This document shows, piece by piece, positions 22,401 through 34,429 of a stretch of 64,000 nucleotides of DNA. A program made the translations under genes and the position numbers. The notes beneath the pieces are model-generated. The model was not told the origin of the DNA. It was given only the letters and a program-made list of their open reading frames with translations, and made no database searches. The stretch comes from Sodiomyces alkalinus F11 (Eukaryota > Ascomycota > Sordariomycetes > Glomerellales > Plectosphaerellaceae), in the NCBI RefSeq assembly GCF_003711515.1, contig NW_021167080.1, positions 3,260,155 through 3,324,154 of the forward strand, written 5' to 3'. How positions within the stretch are numbered: the stretch's first letter is position 1; the number at the start of each line of letters is the position of its first letter.

Positions 22401-24443
22401 TCAGAACCCCTTAATCCTGTCCCAGAACGAACCAGACACCTTCTTCTCCTCCGGCTCGGGCGGGGAGACGATAACTGTATCCCAAACTTCTCTGCCGTCA
22501 ATGAAGAGACGATAGGTCAAGGTGCTCTGATGGCCCTCCTCGTGGTTCTCGATGGTGAGAGCCCCAAACTTGGAGTTGCCGGAATGAATGTACCTGTTTG
22601 TTATCCCTGTTAGCCAGGAGTCTCGAGATCAGAACGACAGAGTGGGGGAGAAAACCAACTTGATGCCAACATCCTCCTCGTCGTACTGCCTGTATGTCGG
22701 AATCGGCGAGGAAAACTGGTTCAAAGGGCTGCACGAAAACTCGTAAGGCGCAGCGCTCTCGGGCCAACGGCCGTCTTTCGGGGGCGGAAACTTGGTGGCC
22801 GCGAACTCGTGCCGGTCACCCGAGACCACAACGACGCCCACGCCTCGAGCGCCCACATCCCACATCGCTTGCAAGACTTTCTGCCTCTCAAACAAGAAGC
22901 CTCCCCAGGTGTCTTTCGTGTTCACGGGCCAGTTCTTCGTCAAGGGCACGGAAGACGCAACGATCTTCCACTTGACGCCTTTCGGCTCGGGCCGCTGGAG
23001 CCACGCGAGGAAGTCTTCCAGCTGCTGCGCACCGAGCATGGTCTTCTCCGGGCTGTCGAAGGGTTCGTCGTTGTGGGAGCGGTGGGTCCTGGTATCCAGC
23101 AGAAAGAAACTCGCCGGTCCCTGGACAAACTCGAAGTATGTGGCCCCTTCCCTCCGCAGGTTGGCACTACCGGCGGCCATAGCTGGCGGAGGGTTCGCCG
23201 AAGCCTGGTAGTGGTGCCAGGGGTCGACGGCGGCTTCGTAAACGCCGGTGGTGTTGGCCGACCAGTCGTTGGCGATCTCATGATCGTCCAGGACATGGAT
23301 CCAGCTGAGGTTCTGCGCGACGGGGGCCCAGTCCGGAGAGGCATAGACGTGTCGGTACTTCTGGCGATAGTCCTCAGTCGACAAGCCGAGTCGCCGAGGC
23401 ACGTCGATATAAATGAAGTCGCCAAGGAACAGCATGAACTGGGCTTGCAGGTCAGGTAGCAACCTAGCTAAATGACGCAGGCCAGGGATGGCCAACGGGC
23501 TGTCCAGTGGGTTGTACGGGAAGCGTGGAAGGATGCAAGACGTGGATAGGAAGGTAAACTTCCCACCAGAGTGCTCCGGTGCGTAACCGGGCTTAGGCGG
23601 CGCGATAAACTCGCCTGAATGGTTGTTCGAGGTCCTCCATTCGTAGATGCGTTGCCGAGAGTATCTCAACGGCACATCGATGACAGCCGTGTAGTCGGTC
23701 GAATTGTCCGTCCAACTGATGCTACCCCCGGTTAGCCAGAGAGAGGTATCCACGGGGCCTCCAGGAACGTCCTTGGTGTGCAGTTCCAGCGTAACCGGCA
23801 ATCTGGCCTGATCTGGTTCCCGGACAACAAAGCTCGCTTCGGTGGGGGAGACGTATCCTAACCGCACAAACGACAAATCATCGTTTGGGTAGAAGTATCT
23901 GGCCCGGAATAAGACGTCCGTGACCATGGCGACCAGCGCAAGGTTGATGAGGAAGGTCAGCAGCGACAAAAGAGGGCGTCTACGGTCCGGTGAGCCGGTG
24001 AGCAGCGTACTCCACGGTCTCGTGGGCTTCTCGCGCATAACTATAGTCTCGTCCACTTCAACTTCGGACTCCACGACGGCAGGTCTCTCCGTCTCAGACC
24101 CTGTGGCAGTTGGTTCTGTAGACTGCACCTCTTCGGTGAGAGTCGTCTGCGTGACCTTGACATCGATCTCATCGCTGATGACTTCATAAGATGGACCCTT
24201 GAGATACGCAGAAATAAAGGAGGGTACATATAAGGCGAATAGAGTGTATATGGTCAGGCTTAAAGCAGGCTGGTGGCCGGTCAGTCGTCAGTCAGGTCAG
24301 CTTGGGATTCTGGTTGAGCCCAGTCCGGGTGAAAAGGGAGGGAGCTTGTAACGCACAGGACCTGCAACCCATCGAAAGAATATGTACGAGAGTATCCTGA
24401 TACCAGTCGAAGAACACTTCGCTATCCTTTCCTGGACCGCCAT
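22401..24443 (-). CDS. PhoD-like phosphatase, membrane anchored
   Basis: Exons are 24443-24357, 24269-22660 and 22593-22401, giving 629 residues. It belongs to the PhoD-like metallophosphatase group (alkaline phosphatase D). Family members are Ca/Fe-dependent phosphomonoesterases or phosphodiesterases, and fungal substrates are mostly unknown. The metal-site motifs are GDFIYID (312-318), LDDHEIANDW (356-365) and SGDRHEF (512-518). There is a hydrophobic segment at about 30-50 and another at 129-150, so the catalytic domain is probably lumenal or extracellular. The small first exon is joined by GTGCGT...CCAG in phase 0. The second intron uses a weak donor, AA|GTTGGT, but it is the solution found that yields GIKYIHSGNSKFGALTIENH in frame. 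The C-terminus ends WDRIKGF. Confidence 0.88.
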
Positions 24444-26974
24444 TTCGATCGTGTGATTCGTGCCTCCAGGTGATTGAGCGCGTTGAAGATGGCTTGGCGA
24501 AATTCGCGTTCAGTCCAAACAGATGATGGACGACAGCAGACCTCGGGAGTGAGAAGATGAAACCGGTGCTGAAATAAATAAGTACAGTACTTCAATCGAA
24601 ACGAGCGACGAGAGAAGGAAACGAGGCGCGCTAGGAACGCAACTAGAATTCGTGTGTTGCTGGCACGAAGGCCGGTTTGTGATTCCTCGAAATTCTACTA
24701 CGTCATGTGTGGCCTGCCAATTGGATCGACAGCTTGCTATCAGGTATAGCGCCTGACCCTCACCTTACCGGAGTCGGAATATCCATTTACCCGTTGGACG
24801 GGTCATGTGACCTTGCGCTCGGGCTAAGAAGCTTCAAGTATCCCTACTATTCCTTCCACGCTCACCGGACCACTCTGCTTATGCTATACCGCAGTTGCCA
24901 GCCTTTTTTGTTAAAGTATTCTGCATGAGGACCAGGATTAAGTGGTCCGGCACACGGGGATGCAGGCTAGCCGTATTCTATGGTCTACAGCGGATGCCCT
25001 TCGAGCGTCCTATACCTTCCACCGCTTCTGCTCGATGCCTACGACCTTTATCCCTAGGTCAAATCCCATCTATGGAACGACCGACGGTTCCTCCGGCCCG
25101 ACTCGTTCGTCTACGGGCATAGCGCATCACCCACTCCACCTCCACGCCCTCTCGCCGAGCTGCCCACTACAAGCCCGTACTGACATGACGTTCACAGGCC
25201 AGGTCGGACGAGTATGTTGTCCGATCGCTCGACATGCTGCAATTTGTCGCTGCGTGCCTGGCTGAATTATGAACATGATTGCATCTTCGAACGTCCTTCT
25301 GACCCCCTTGCCGAGTCTTCAGCAACGCTATTGTGCCCCCTTAATTACCTTGTCGTTAGAAGCCTCGGCTCCCGCCTCGAGGCCGTGAGCCGTGCCTCCT
25401 GATGCTCAGACCTCTGGTTTATGCGATAGGTCCCTCGTCCACCCTCGTCCACGGCACAGAGATAACACTGATCTGACTACTATCCATAATATCCCGCTCG
25501 GCCTCGACCGCTATCACCTAGCGGCCGCCGCGCCTTTTTAGAATAAGCCGTGCTATAGGTTCCTCGGCAGCGACAAGATTTCTGAAGCAGTTCCCCGCCT
25601 CCTTAAGACGAATCTGGTAAACGGCCGCGCTATCTTGAAAATCCGTTCGGGATAAGTTAAACGTCCAGTTTGCGTCGGTGTAGGTCCTATAGGGATAGAT
25701 CTCGCCTAACACTATCCCGATAAATCCATCATCCTTCTTATATACCATGCCACCGGGGTCACGGCCAACCGCCCGAAGCCTAAGGCCTTATTCGTACCTC
25801 TTGATCCGAGGCGGCAGGCCGTCTGCAGTGTGTCCGCAAGCGCATTCCCCGCCAGCGGCGCAGAAGTCGCATTGCGTCTCGGTCGGTCCCAACGACAGCG
25901 GATTGGCAGGCCAGCTAGCCCGGCAGATCACCTCGGAAGCCTTTTGGAGGTGAGTCTCAGCCTGGCAGCATGCTTAACAGCGAGGGAATTGCTGCTTGCC
26001 AATCCCAGTAGAGCCCAAGCCAAAGAAAAGTACAAGAGGTTCATCGTTGAACTCGAAGATAGCCGGGCGGAGTACTGTACGTTTGGGATACTGTGGGAAC
26101 TGAGCACACACGACGACGCATAATTATACTAGGTCCAAAAGTGGGATATAAAACCGGAAGATATAGCTTTAGCTTGGTCCTCCCCATGTTTTCGCTTGGT
26201 TCCCTGGCCGCTCGAGTTGCTTACAGCTGCGTCCATCTCTGGAGTACCTACAGTTTCCTCTAGGGGGCCCTCTTAGCGTTACACTCGGGACCTCCGCCAG
26301 CCGCCAACTGTGCATCGATCACCACCGGGATCTGGCGCCGCCGTAGTGATATCCACATCAACTGGGGAAGTACAGCCCTTACATGGACAGACAGGGATCA
26401 TGAATGGAGACAAGACTTTGCTTTTCTAACGGGGATGGAACGCCCTGGGGAAGATGAGGCACGATCAACCCAGGGCATCACAATGCAAAGCTACCTCCAG
26501 TTTTCGGCCTGCTCCGTTCTACACCCAAGTACAGTAACCATGAAGAGCCCAACGTCTTGGCCATGAGAACCGGCCAAAAGACGGATCATCTGCCCAAAAG
26601 TTGCCAGGGCGTGCATACTGAACAGAGGTTGAGTGTCCGTCGCAGGCCATCCACCAGCCCGAGCCCTCAGCATCGTCGGACGGCTGAGATCCCGAACGAC
26701 CTAGACATATCCCTCCACAACCAAAGCCCCGGGATTCCGTCTCCTTTCCAGCCCAACGTGCGCATTATACTTGTGCGTCCAGAGATCCCAATGCCACCTG
26801 CACTCGAGTGCCAGAGTTTTCTGTGGCCTCACTGATGTGAGCGGGATACTCAAATGCACACCTACTCAGGCTCAAGGGGACCGAGTCAGCCGACCAGAGC
26901 CCCAGCCCTCACAAGATTGTATCCGATTTCCATGAGGCGAGGGTTGGGGGTTCGACCGACTCCCACCAAACCGC
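24444..26974. other. Intergenic region (2.5 kb) with a coding relic
   Basis: Separates the PhoD-like gene from the Mg-ATPase 3' end. Apart from the decayed frame at 25518-25970, I see only short unsupported open frames and no transposon termini. Confidence 0.45.
25518..25970 (-). pseudogene. Decayed coding fragment of unknown family
   Basis: On the minus strand, one frame is open for about 150 codons with a single internal TAA near 25787. The upstream part has a cysteine cluster (CDFCAAGGECACGH). The downstream part starts at an ATG (25748) and reads DDGFIGIVLGEIYPYRTY and then NWTFNLSR, ending at 25518. Composition is protein-like, but I do not recognise the family and see no full gene around it. 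The single stop could come from a C to T change in a CAA codon. It may be a gene remnant or a transposon remnant, or chance. Confidence 0.35.
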
Positions 26975-29823
26975 CTACAGCCAAGCCTTGAAGATGCGCA
27001 CGTACAGCATCTTGACGAGCTGCACCTCGAGACAGTACGCGGCCAACAAGGCGGCCAGGATGCCGACAAAGGAGTCAGCAGGGCGGGTCATGTTGAGGAC
27101 ATCCCTGAAGGGAGGGATATAGGGGATGCAGAAGCCGATGAGTATTATGGCGCAAGTCGCGAAGACAAGGCAAGGCGCAGCGCGGCTCTGGACGACGGGG
27201 ATCTTGGCCGTTCGCAGCATGTGCACGATGAGCGTCTGGGTGAGCAGCCCTTGCAGGAACCAATGCGTCTGGAACAGAGCAACCGCTTGAGGATCCTCCG
27301 CGGAGCGCACTCCATAATAGAACCAGCCAGAGCAGAAGGTGGCAATGTCGATGACCGACGACGTCGGGCCCAGCACGAGAATGAAGCGCAGCAGGTCTCG
27401 GGACGCCCAGCGGCGCGGCAGGGCGAGGTCCTCGTCGTCGACGCGGTCCCAGGGGATGGCGATCTGGGAGACGTCGTACAGCAGGTTCTGCACCAGCAGC
27501 TGGATAGGGCTCATGGGCGTGAAGGGCAGCCAGGCGCTGGCGATGAGGATGCTGAAGACGTTGCCGAAGTTGGCAGACGCCACCATCTTTATGTACTTGA
27601 TCGAGTTACCGTAGGTGACGCGGCCGGTGCGGACGCCGTCGGCGACGATGCCGAGGCCCTTTTCCGTGAGAATCACGTCGGCGACGTCCTTGGCGGCGCG
27701 GGCGCTGCTGTCGACGGAGATGCCAACGTCGGCGGCGCGGAGGGCGACGCAGTCGTTGACGCCGTCACCGAGCATCCCGACGCAGTGGCCATGGGCGCGC
27801 AGCCGGCGGACGACCTGGCCCTTCTGCGAGGGCGTCAGCTTGGCGAAGACGCGGCAGGTTCGGACGGCGGCGTCGAAGGCGTCGACATCGCCGTCGAGGG
27901 CTGCCAGGTCGGGGCCCGTGATGGCCTGCACGTCGTCCGAGTTGGGGCTGTCCGCGGCGATGCCGATGGCCTGACAAATGTTGACGGCCACGGCGAGGTT
28001 GTCGCCCGTGAGAACCTTGACCTCGACGCCGGCGCTTCGCAGGCGCTCGACTGACTCGGCGGCGTCGTCCTTGACGGGGTCCAGGAAGGTGAGCAGACCC
28101 TCGAGGGTCATGGAGGCTTCAAGCTCTTGGAGGGCGTCCTCCATGGCGTCCTGGTCTCCCGCGGCGACGACGGCCGGCAGCTTGGGGATCTTCTTGGTGG
28201 CCACGAGGAGAACACGGTAGCCACCGGCGGCGAGCTTGTCGGCCTGGGAGGCCATTGCTTGACGGGTCGCGCCGTCGAGAGCTTCCTCCTTGGGGCCCCG
28301 GCGTACGCGGCTGCAGAGGGCAAGGACCTCTTCGAAGGCGCCCTTGCAGATGAGCATCTGCTGGTGCGTGTAGCCGCGGACCACGCAGCTGGAGCGGCGC
28401 CTCTCAAAGGTGAAGGGAAGGACGGCGACGTACTCGTGGTACGGGACGGTGATCGACTCGCCAGGCGTCTCGTTGTGCCGGACAATGGCGGCGTCCATGG
28501 CATTGCCCTGGGGCCCCTGGGCGGCAGCGTTGATGTAGGCCAGCTGAAAGACGCCCGAGTTGCTCAGGCCGGCGCAGTCGACGAAGGCGTCCATGCGCAC
28601 CTCGTCCTTGGTCAGCGTGCCGGTCTTATCGCTGCAGAGCACGGTCATCGCGCCCAGGTTCTGGATGGCGTCGAGCCGCTTGACGATGGCCTTCTTGCTG
28701 GAGAGGAGGTGGGCGCCGCGCGCGAGGTTTGTGTTGACGATGGCGGGCAGCATCTCGGGCACCAGGCCGACGGCTACACTGACGGAGAAGAGTGCAGCTT
28801 GGGCCCAGTCGCCGGTCACGTGGCCGGAGATGCCGAGAACCTGTCCCTTGTTAGTTGACGGCAGTCCTTGATGCACGTCGAGTGATCTACAGGGGCACTC
28901 ACAATGGGCACCATCACCAGCATGAACCCGATGAGCATATAGGTGACGTTGCGGATGCCGCGCTGGAAGGCGTTGGGCTCCCGCTTCTTCGACAGCTGCC
29001 GCATGATGGACGCGATGACGCTATCGTCGCCCGTCCGCAGCACCAGGGCAATCGCACTGCCCGAGACGACGCTGGTGCCCATAAAAGCCACGTTCTTCAG
29101 GTCAAAGGCCGTTTCGCAGTTCTTGGTCTCGGCCGCGTGTGCCCCCGGCGCCTTGGTCACAGGCATGCTCTCGCCGGTAAGGCTTGACTGGCTGACACGG
29201 AGGTAGTTGGCCTCGAGGATCATGCAGTCTGCGGCCACGGCATCGCCAGGGGACAGGAGCAGGATGTCCCCAGGCACCACCTCCTTCTCGTGGACAGACA
29301 GCTCGACCGACTCGGGCTCAGACCCGGACCCGGGCTTTTCAGCTCCCTGGCCGGGCCGCCGGCGCACCCTGGCGTTGGTGGTGATCGAGTTCTGCAGCTT
29401 GACAACGGACACGAGGCTTCGGTATTCCTGCCAGAAGCGCACCCCTGACGAGATGGCGATCATAGCCATGAGGACGCCCAAGGTCTCCCAGCTACGTTCG
29501 GGAGACGCAACGCTGATGACGGCGATGAAAGCCAGGAGAAGGTTGAACGGGTTGGGGATGACCATGAGGAGGAGCAGCCACCACGGGGGCGGCGCCTTGG
29601 CCGAGACGACGTTGGGGCCGTGGCTCTTGAGGCGGGCCGTGGCTTCGGCCTGGGCAAGGCCGTTGCGGGAGGTGCCGGTGCCGAGCTCGGCCATGGCCTG
29701 CCCCTCGTCCATCTGGGCGAAGCGGCGAAGAGCCGCCTCGGGCATGTTCCTGTCGACGGGTGTGCCCAGACCCAGAGCCTGTGCCCTAAGGGCGCGGAGC
29801 CGCATCGGTACGTGGGTGAACAT
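26975..29823 (-). CDS. Mg2+-transporting P-type ATPase (MgtA/MgtB type)
   Basis: Exons are 29823-28903 and 28840-26975, giving 928 residues, near bacterial MgtA length. It is a P-type ATPase of the IIIB (magnesium-translocating) group, importing Mg2+ by ATP hydrolysis, probably at the plasma membrane or an internal membrane. TGES (216-219) lies in the actuator domain, and the VGLVPEMLP helix 4 motif is near 331-339. The phosphorylation site DKTGTLT is at 378-384, KGA at 473-475, FLDPVKDD near 560 and GDGVND at 665-670. The C-terminus ends in a membrane bundle. The intron (GTGAGT, branch CTAAC, GGACAG) rejoins VMVPI to VLGISGHVTGDW. The family is chiefly bacterial and patchy in fungi, suggesting old transfer. 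The start lies about 1 kb from the repeat block. Confidence 0.92.
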
Positions 29824-30869
29824 GGCGGGTGTGGAAAAGCTTCGTCATATCCGTAGGTAGGTCGTACAAGTCAGGTCTGTACTGGTATGGTGAGCTGGTC
29901 AGCCGGTTTGGTCTTTGGATCCTTTGACAAGGGAGCCACAGTGAGAGCAAAGCGTCGAATGATGCCCGAGGTTGCCCGAGTAACAGGCTCGCCCGAGTAC
30001 CAGGCTGTGACAAGCCATGCGATCTTGAACTGCAAGAGATGCTGCGACGTACCAATCAACACTTTCAAGTGCTCGTTTGTGGGTTCGGACACGTCCTAAG
30101 GCGGCTCGAAGCTCGTCGGCTGCTGAGTGCGGGCAGCCAGGATAATCCCGAGCGGTGACAGGGCGGTGAACGCCAGCGTGACGGTTGTTTTGGACGGTAC
30201 AAGTGAGAATAAACGACTCGATCAGTGGACGAGTCGCTTCAGGGCAATGGTTTGTGATGGCGATTTGAGAGAAGGAGTGAGCGTCCGGGGCGCAAAAAGG
30301 GGCCAAGCACGATTTAATACTCCAGCCTGGTCCCGCCCCCCCTTGCGCCCAGCACCGCCCTCGGCGTCAGAGTTTTCAGGCCGGGCGTGGTATACCGTGC
30401 AGCGGTCTAGGTGTTCTTGGCCAAGCGAAGACGCGCGTCCCATTTCAAAGTGTGAGGGATATTCCCGTCCGCGTCGCACAAGCCGGAGCGTCACTTTTCA
30501 TCAAACTCTTCGCGTCATTAGTATTCGGGGATGGCGGGTTGCAGCCAGGGTTGATCGATCTGGCGTGAGACGAGAGACAGACATCAAGAAATCCCTCCCC
30601 ACGCCTCGCGTTGTCGGGCCGCCGCCCTTTGGTCGTGCTGTGACTCATCATACAGCTGGCCATTTAACCAAGCTCTGCTATGTTATCGAGAACCTTAGGA
30701 GCGATAAATAGGTTAAGATAGCGAACCCACTGTTTATAGCTAGAGGCTCCTTATTAACAGCGGAGGAACGCCTCGAACTTTGCCGTGTTACTATCACGGA
30801 TTATTAACTAAAGCTTCTAGCTAGGGCCGATAACGAAGTCAGAAGAACGAAAACGTGTGTTTTGGTATT
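29824..30869. other. Boundary between gene space and repeat block
   Basis: About 850 bases of normal composition upstream of the Mg-ATPase. From about 30670 the sequence turns TpA-rich. The last 200 bases read like a lightly mutated relic (a minus-free plus frame with EERLELCRVTI near 30765), now interrupted by the element inserted after 30869. A frame at 30127-30711 is open but unsupported. Confidence 0.45.
30865..30869. repeat. Target-site duplication GTATT, left copy (element B)
   Basis: GTATT directly outside the left LTR of element B is repeated exactly at 54737-54741 outside the right LTR, 23.9 kb away. This shows that everything between belongs to one insertion plus later nested insertions. 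Confidence 0.85.
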
Positions 30870-31143
30870 TATCGCACGTTAAAAGGCACTTGGATAATTA
30901 ACTTAGTAGAGCAGAAATCTCGTGTGTATGTCTTTTTTCAAGTTATATCTATATAAGTCTCTTATGCCCTTAATTTAGGTGGTGAAGACTCTGTTATGGG
31001 TACTATATTATTTAGATCCTATCCGGTCTTTTCCGGTATCCGCCCCTATTATATCCTAATACCCGAGGTCCGAAGCCCTTAATTAGGGAGTAGATCCCCC
31101 CTAAATCTTCTATAGACTACGTTATAGTCCTGCCTATACGATA
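30870..31143 (-). repeat. Element B 3' LTR
   Basis: 274 bp, begins TATCGCAC and ends ACGATA on the plus strand, where TA at each end stands for the original TG/CA. It differs from the right LTR almost only by C to T or G to A changes and carries more of them. A polypurine tract, AAAGGGG on the minus strand (31152-31146), lies just inside it, as expected for a 3' LTR. Confidence 0.85.
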
Positions 31144-33179
31144 TACCCCTTTAGTTAAGGTGGGTCTTCCCAGGTTAACTAACTAATTAAAGGCTTTAGT
31201 TTAAACTAAACGCTCTTAGCTTTTCTATCGTAAAATTAATAGTTAAGAGAAAAACGCCCTTATAAAAAGGATCTAAATCCGCCCTATTTAACCGTTTAAT
31301 TTAATTCTATCTTAATTAGTTCCTTAATCCTGATTAGCCGGATCTACTTAATCGGATCTATATCTATCGGATCTACTATATCCTCGGAGGCCTTTATAGT
31401 CGCTATAGCTATAGCTTTAGCGCGTTTAATCTTTTCGTGTAGCCGTTTAGACTACTCGATACGATCCTTTCAATCCGTTAGATTAAGCTATTACTATAGT
31501 CTTTTAATCCCTGCCTCCGGTAATACCTTTATTAAACCGTCCGCGATTATCTTCTTCGTGTTAATATATATAACCTTAAAAAAACCTTATTATACTAACT
31601 AGGGCGCCTACTAGTTATATATATCGATATACTATAGCCTTATCCGTAGGCGTTATACCTTCTTATTAATAAGGTTAATAGTCTGCTAATTATCGTAGTA
31701 TAGCCATAATTACTATTAGTCTAACCGAAGCTCTAAATCCCTTAATATCCGGCTAACGAATAGCGTCTCCTTAGCTACTTCGGTAAGAGTAAGTAGTTCC
31801 GACTCTATTAACGACGTCGTTACTATTAGTTACTTACCCGCCTTCTAGTTAACGGTGCCGCCGAAAAGCTTTATCGTATATTCTTATAAGCTCTTACGGT
31901 CTGGATTATCCCTAAAGGACGCGTCGCTTATTATTAGGAAGAGCCTATCCCCGCTAAATTCCAGGTAGTAGTATCTTATATAGTATAGGAATAGCAGTAC
32001 TTATTAAGCCCTTTTAAGGTAGTTAGAGGAGGGGTTAACGTTATATTAGGAAAGCTTTAAATAGGCGAACGCGATATCGGGTCTTATTATAATAGCGGTA
32101 TATAGGATAGAACCGATTATACCCTAGTATTACCGGACCTCGGGAATTAACGCGCGTATGCTATCGCGGGGTATTAGCGGCTTTATCGTTAATAATAGGA
32201 CCTTTAGTGGTTTTCGGCAGAGTATATCTACGTAGTATTTAACCGCGATCTTCTCTATATAGGAGGATTATAATAGCTATAACCTACGGGTAGCTCTATT
32301 CCTTAGGACCTTAATTCCTAGGAACTAATAGATTTCTTCGCCTCCTAATAACCTATAGCTTCGCTTAAGGGCGGCCTCAAGGTCATCGGCGTTAGTCTTA
32401 CAGTCTCTATAATATATAAGTCCGATATCGTCGATATAGAAGAATAGGATTAAACCGTTACGGATTATAATATAGGGGTTATTAGGTATAGCCGTAAATC
32501 CTATCCTCTATAATATACTGCTAAATTTCTATTACTATAGTAGTAGCAATACCCTTAAGCCGAAAAGGGCTTTCCGTAGTAGTAATACCTTACCTATCAC
32601 TTTATAGCCTTACGGTATCTTTATAAACACCTGTTCCTTAAGGCTAGCGCTAACGAACGCGTTAATAGCGTTAAACTACCTTATCTCTAGGTTAAATCGG
32701 GCGGCGATCGCTATTAATATACGGAAAGACCGCGAGGCTAGCGTTATAGCGTAGGTATCTTTAGTCTTTAACCGTTTTTATTAATCTCCTTAGACTATAA
32801 GGCGTGCCTTATACTTAAGGAGGGTGCCCTCCTTATTAAATTTATAGGTGTATACCTATCTATAGGCGAGGACTTATTACTTATTAGCCTAATTACTACC
32901 CACCTCCTGCTAGTAGCCTATCTATCGGTGCCCTTTAAGGTATTCCCCCTTAGCCTATAAATACCGCTCATATAACAGGTAGAGGCGTATATCGCGGTGG
33001 TGCTTTAATAGAGGTAGGAGATCCTCGCGGGTTACGCGCGATAGCGGCTAGGAGGTATTAAAGGGAGTAGAATCTATAGCACCGATATCGCCGTCGTTAA
33101 TAACTTACTTCCTCCTACGTATAGGGTTATAAGTCCTTCTAGTATTAAAGAACGCCTTTTAGGCGTTATCGTTCTAGAC
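31144..33179 (-). pseudogene. Element B reverse transcriptase-RNase H relic
   Basis: Reverse-complement counterpart of 42390-44406 of element A. It encodes the C-terminal copia polyprotein: reverse transcriptase then RNase H. Many TAA/TAG stops occur where A or the family has Gln or Trp. It is cut at 33179 by element C and resumes at 38021. Confidence 0.8.
33175..33179. repeat. Target-site duplication TAGAC, left copy (element C)
   Basis: TAGAC before element C is repeated at 38016-38020 after it. Element A, which lacks this insertion, reads continuously through the matching position near 42375-42390. Confidence 0.8.
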
Positions 33180-33541
33180 TAATATGCCTATCCGGTATAT
33201 CCCCTGGCCAGCTAGTACTCTAGGACCTATAAGCCAGGTTTTTCTCGAGGGGTGACCTTTAGGTATAGAAAATAGGGTGTAATAAAGATATCTTCTCTAA
33301 GCTAAGGGGGCGCGCGCCCCGGGACTTAAGTATCTACGGGGAAACCCCGTGGAATCCTCGGCTTCTACGTATAGGAACCCGGAGGATTCCCCGGTATTCA
33401 CTAATTATACCCTGGGGAAGCTATAGTATACCCTAAAAGTACCTATAGTATACCCCGTGGGTGCTATAGCGTAAGCTATAGTACGCCCGTGGTATGCCCG
33501 TAGTACGCCTTAGTATTCCTAGTAGAATCTAGGGCGTATTA
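33180..33541 (-). repeat. Element C LTR, left copy
   Basis: Matches 37665-38015 with scattered C/T and G/A differences and one 11-bp length difference near the end. It contains the palindromic GGGGGCGCGCGCCCC and several GCTATAGTATACCC-type repeats. Confidence 0.85.
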
Positions 33542-34429
33542 TATACCCCGGGCGATAAAGCCCTATATCCCACGGGCTTTCCCCGGTAACTATAATAGCC
33601 TTACTTAAGGCGCTTTACGGTTATACTAGTAAACCGCGGTCTAATTAAGGAGAATAAAAAGAAAATATAGTTACGCGGCTGTGCCCTAATAGCGACCGCT
33701 ACCGTGGCTATCTATTACCTAGCTAAGCGAGAGAGAGAGAGAAAAAAGAAAATAAAATTAAGCCGACGCCGCGGCCTTCCTTCCTACCGTATTCCTTAGT
33801 AAAATCCCTAGGTAAGTAAATAAGTAGATAGAGGGAAGAAGGAGACGTTTAGTACTATCTCCCTATTATACCTTACCGCGTTTCCTAGTATAGAGTCCTC
33901 GGTCCTAGTACCTATACCACCTAACTATATAATCACTTTAGTATAGTGATTTCGTTATCGTCGTTAGCGGGCTACGCCCTAACTATCAGGATACCCTATT
34001 AGTCTAGCGGCGTATTTATAGCTAGGGCCGCTTCGTCTATAGTAAACTCCGTGGCGCGAGCCTTAACCTCGGCGTGGTCGCCGATATACGTATCCTTTAG
34101 GTTAGCGGCCGAACGGTCGACCTACGTAGCTTATAAAGCTATATAGTATCGGACGATAGAGATAGCCTTTTCCCGGTCGGTGGCTAGTATATTTACTAGT
34201 ACTTCCCTATATATATTAGTGAGTTATCCGTCGGCTATAAAGAGGGCGACGGCTACTATACGACTTATACGCTATATCGTTAATAGTAGTAGGAGATCCG
34301 CGGCGTTCTATATAATATTCCTAGCGGCTCCGTCTTAGAGCGTGGTAAGTATAAACCTAGCCGTAGGAACGGGGAGGGCCACCGTATAGCCACGCCAGCG
34401 GATAATAATAACGACCTAGTCATCCTTAG

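Noticed and set aside
26940..26970. GGTTCGACC tRNA B-box-like motif
   Set aside because: No A box, acceptor stem or T-stem pairing around it. It lies directly behind the Mg-ATPase stop codon.
27221..28858. Long plus-strand open frames (277 and 243 codons)
   Set aside because: Antisense shadows of the Mg-ATPase exon 2, without motifs of their own.
30127..30711. 194-codon plus-strand frame at the repeat border
   Set aside because: Basic and Ser/Arg-rich with no recognisable motif. It spans the change in composition, so it is probably chance.
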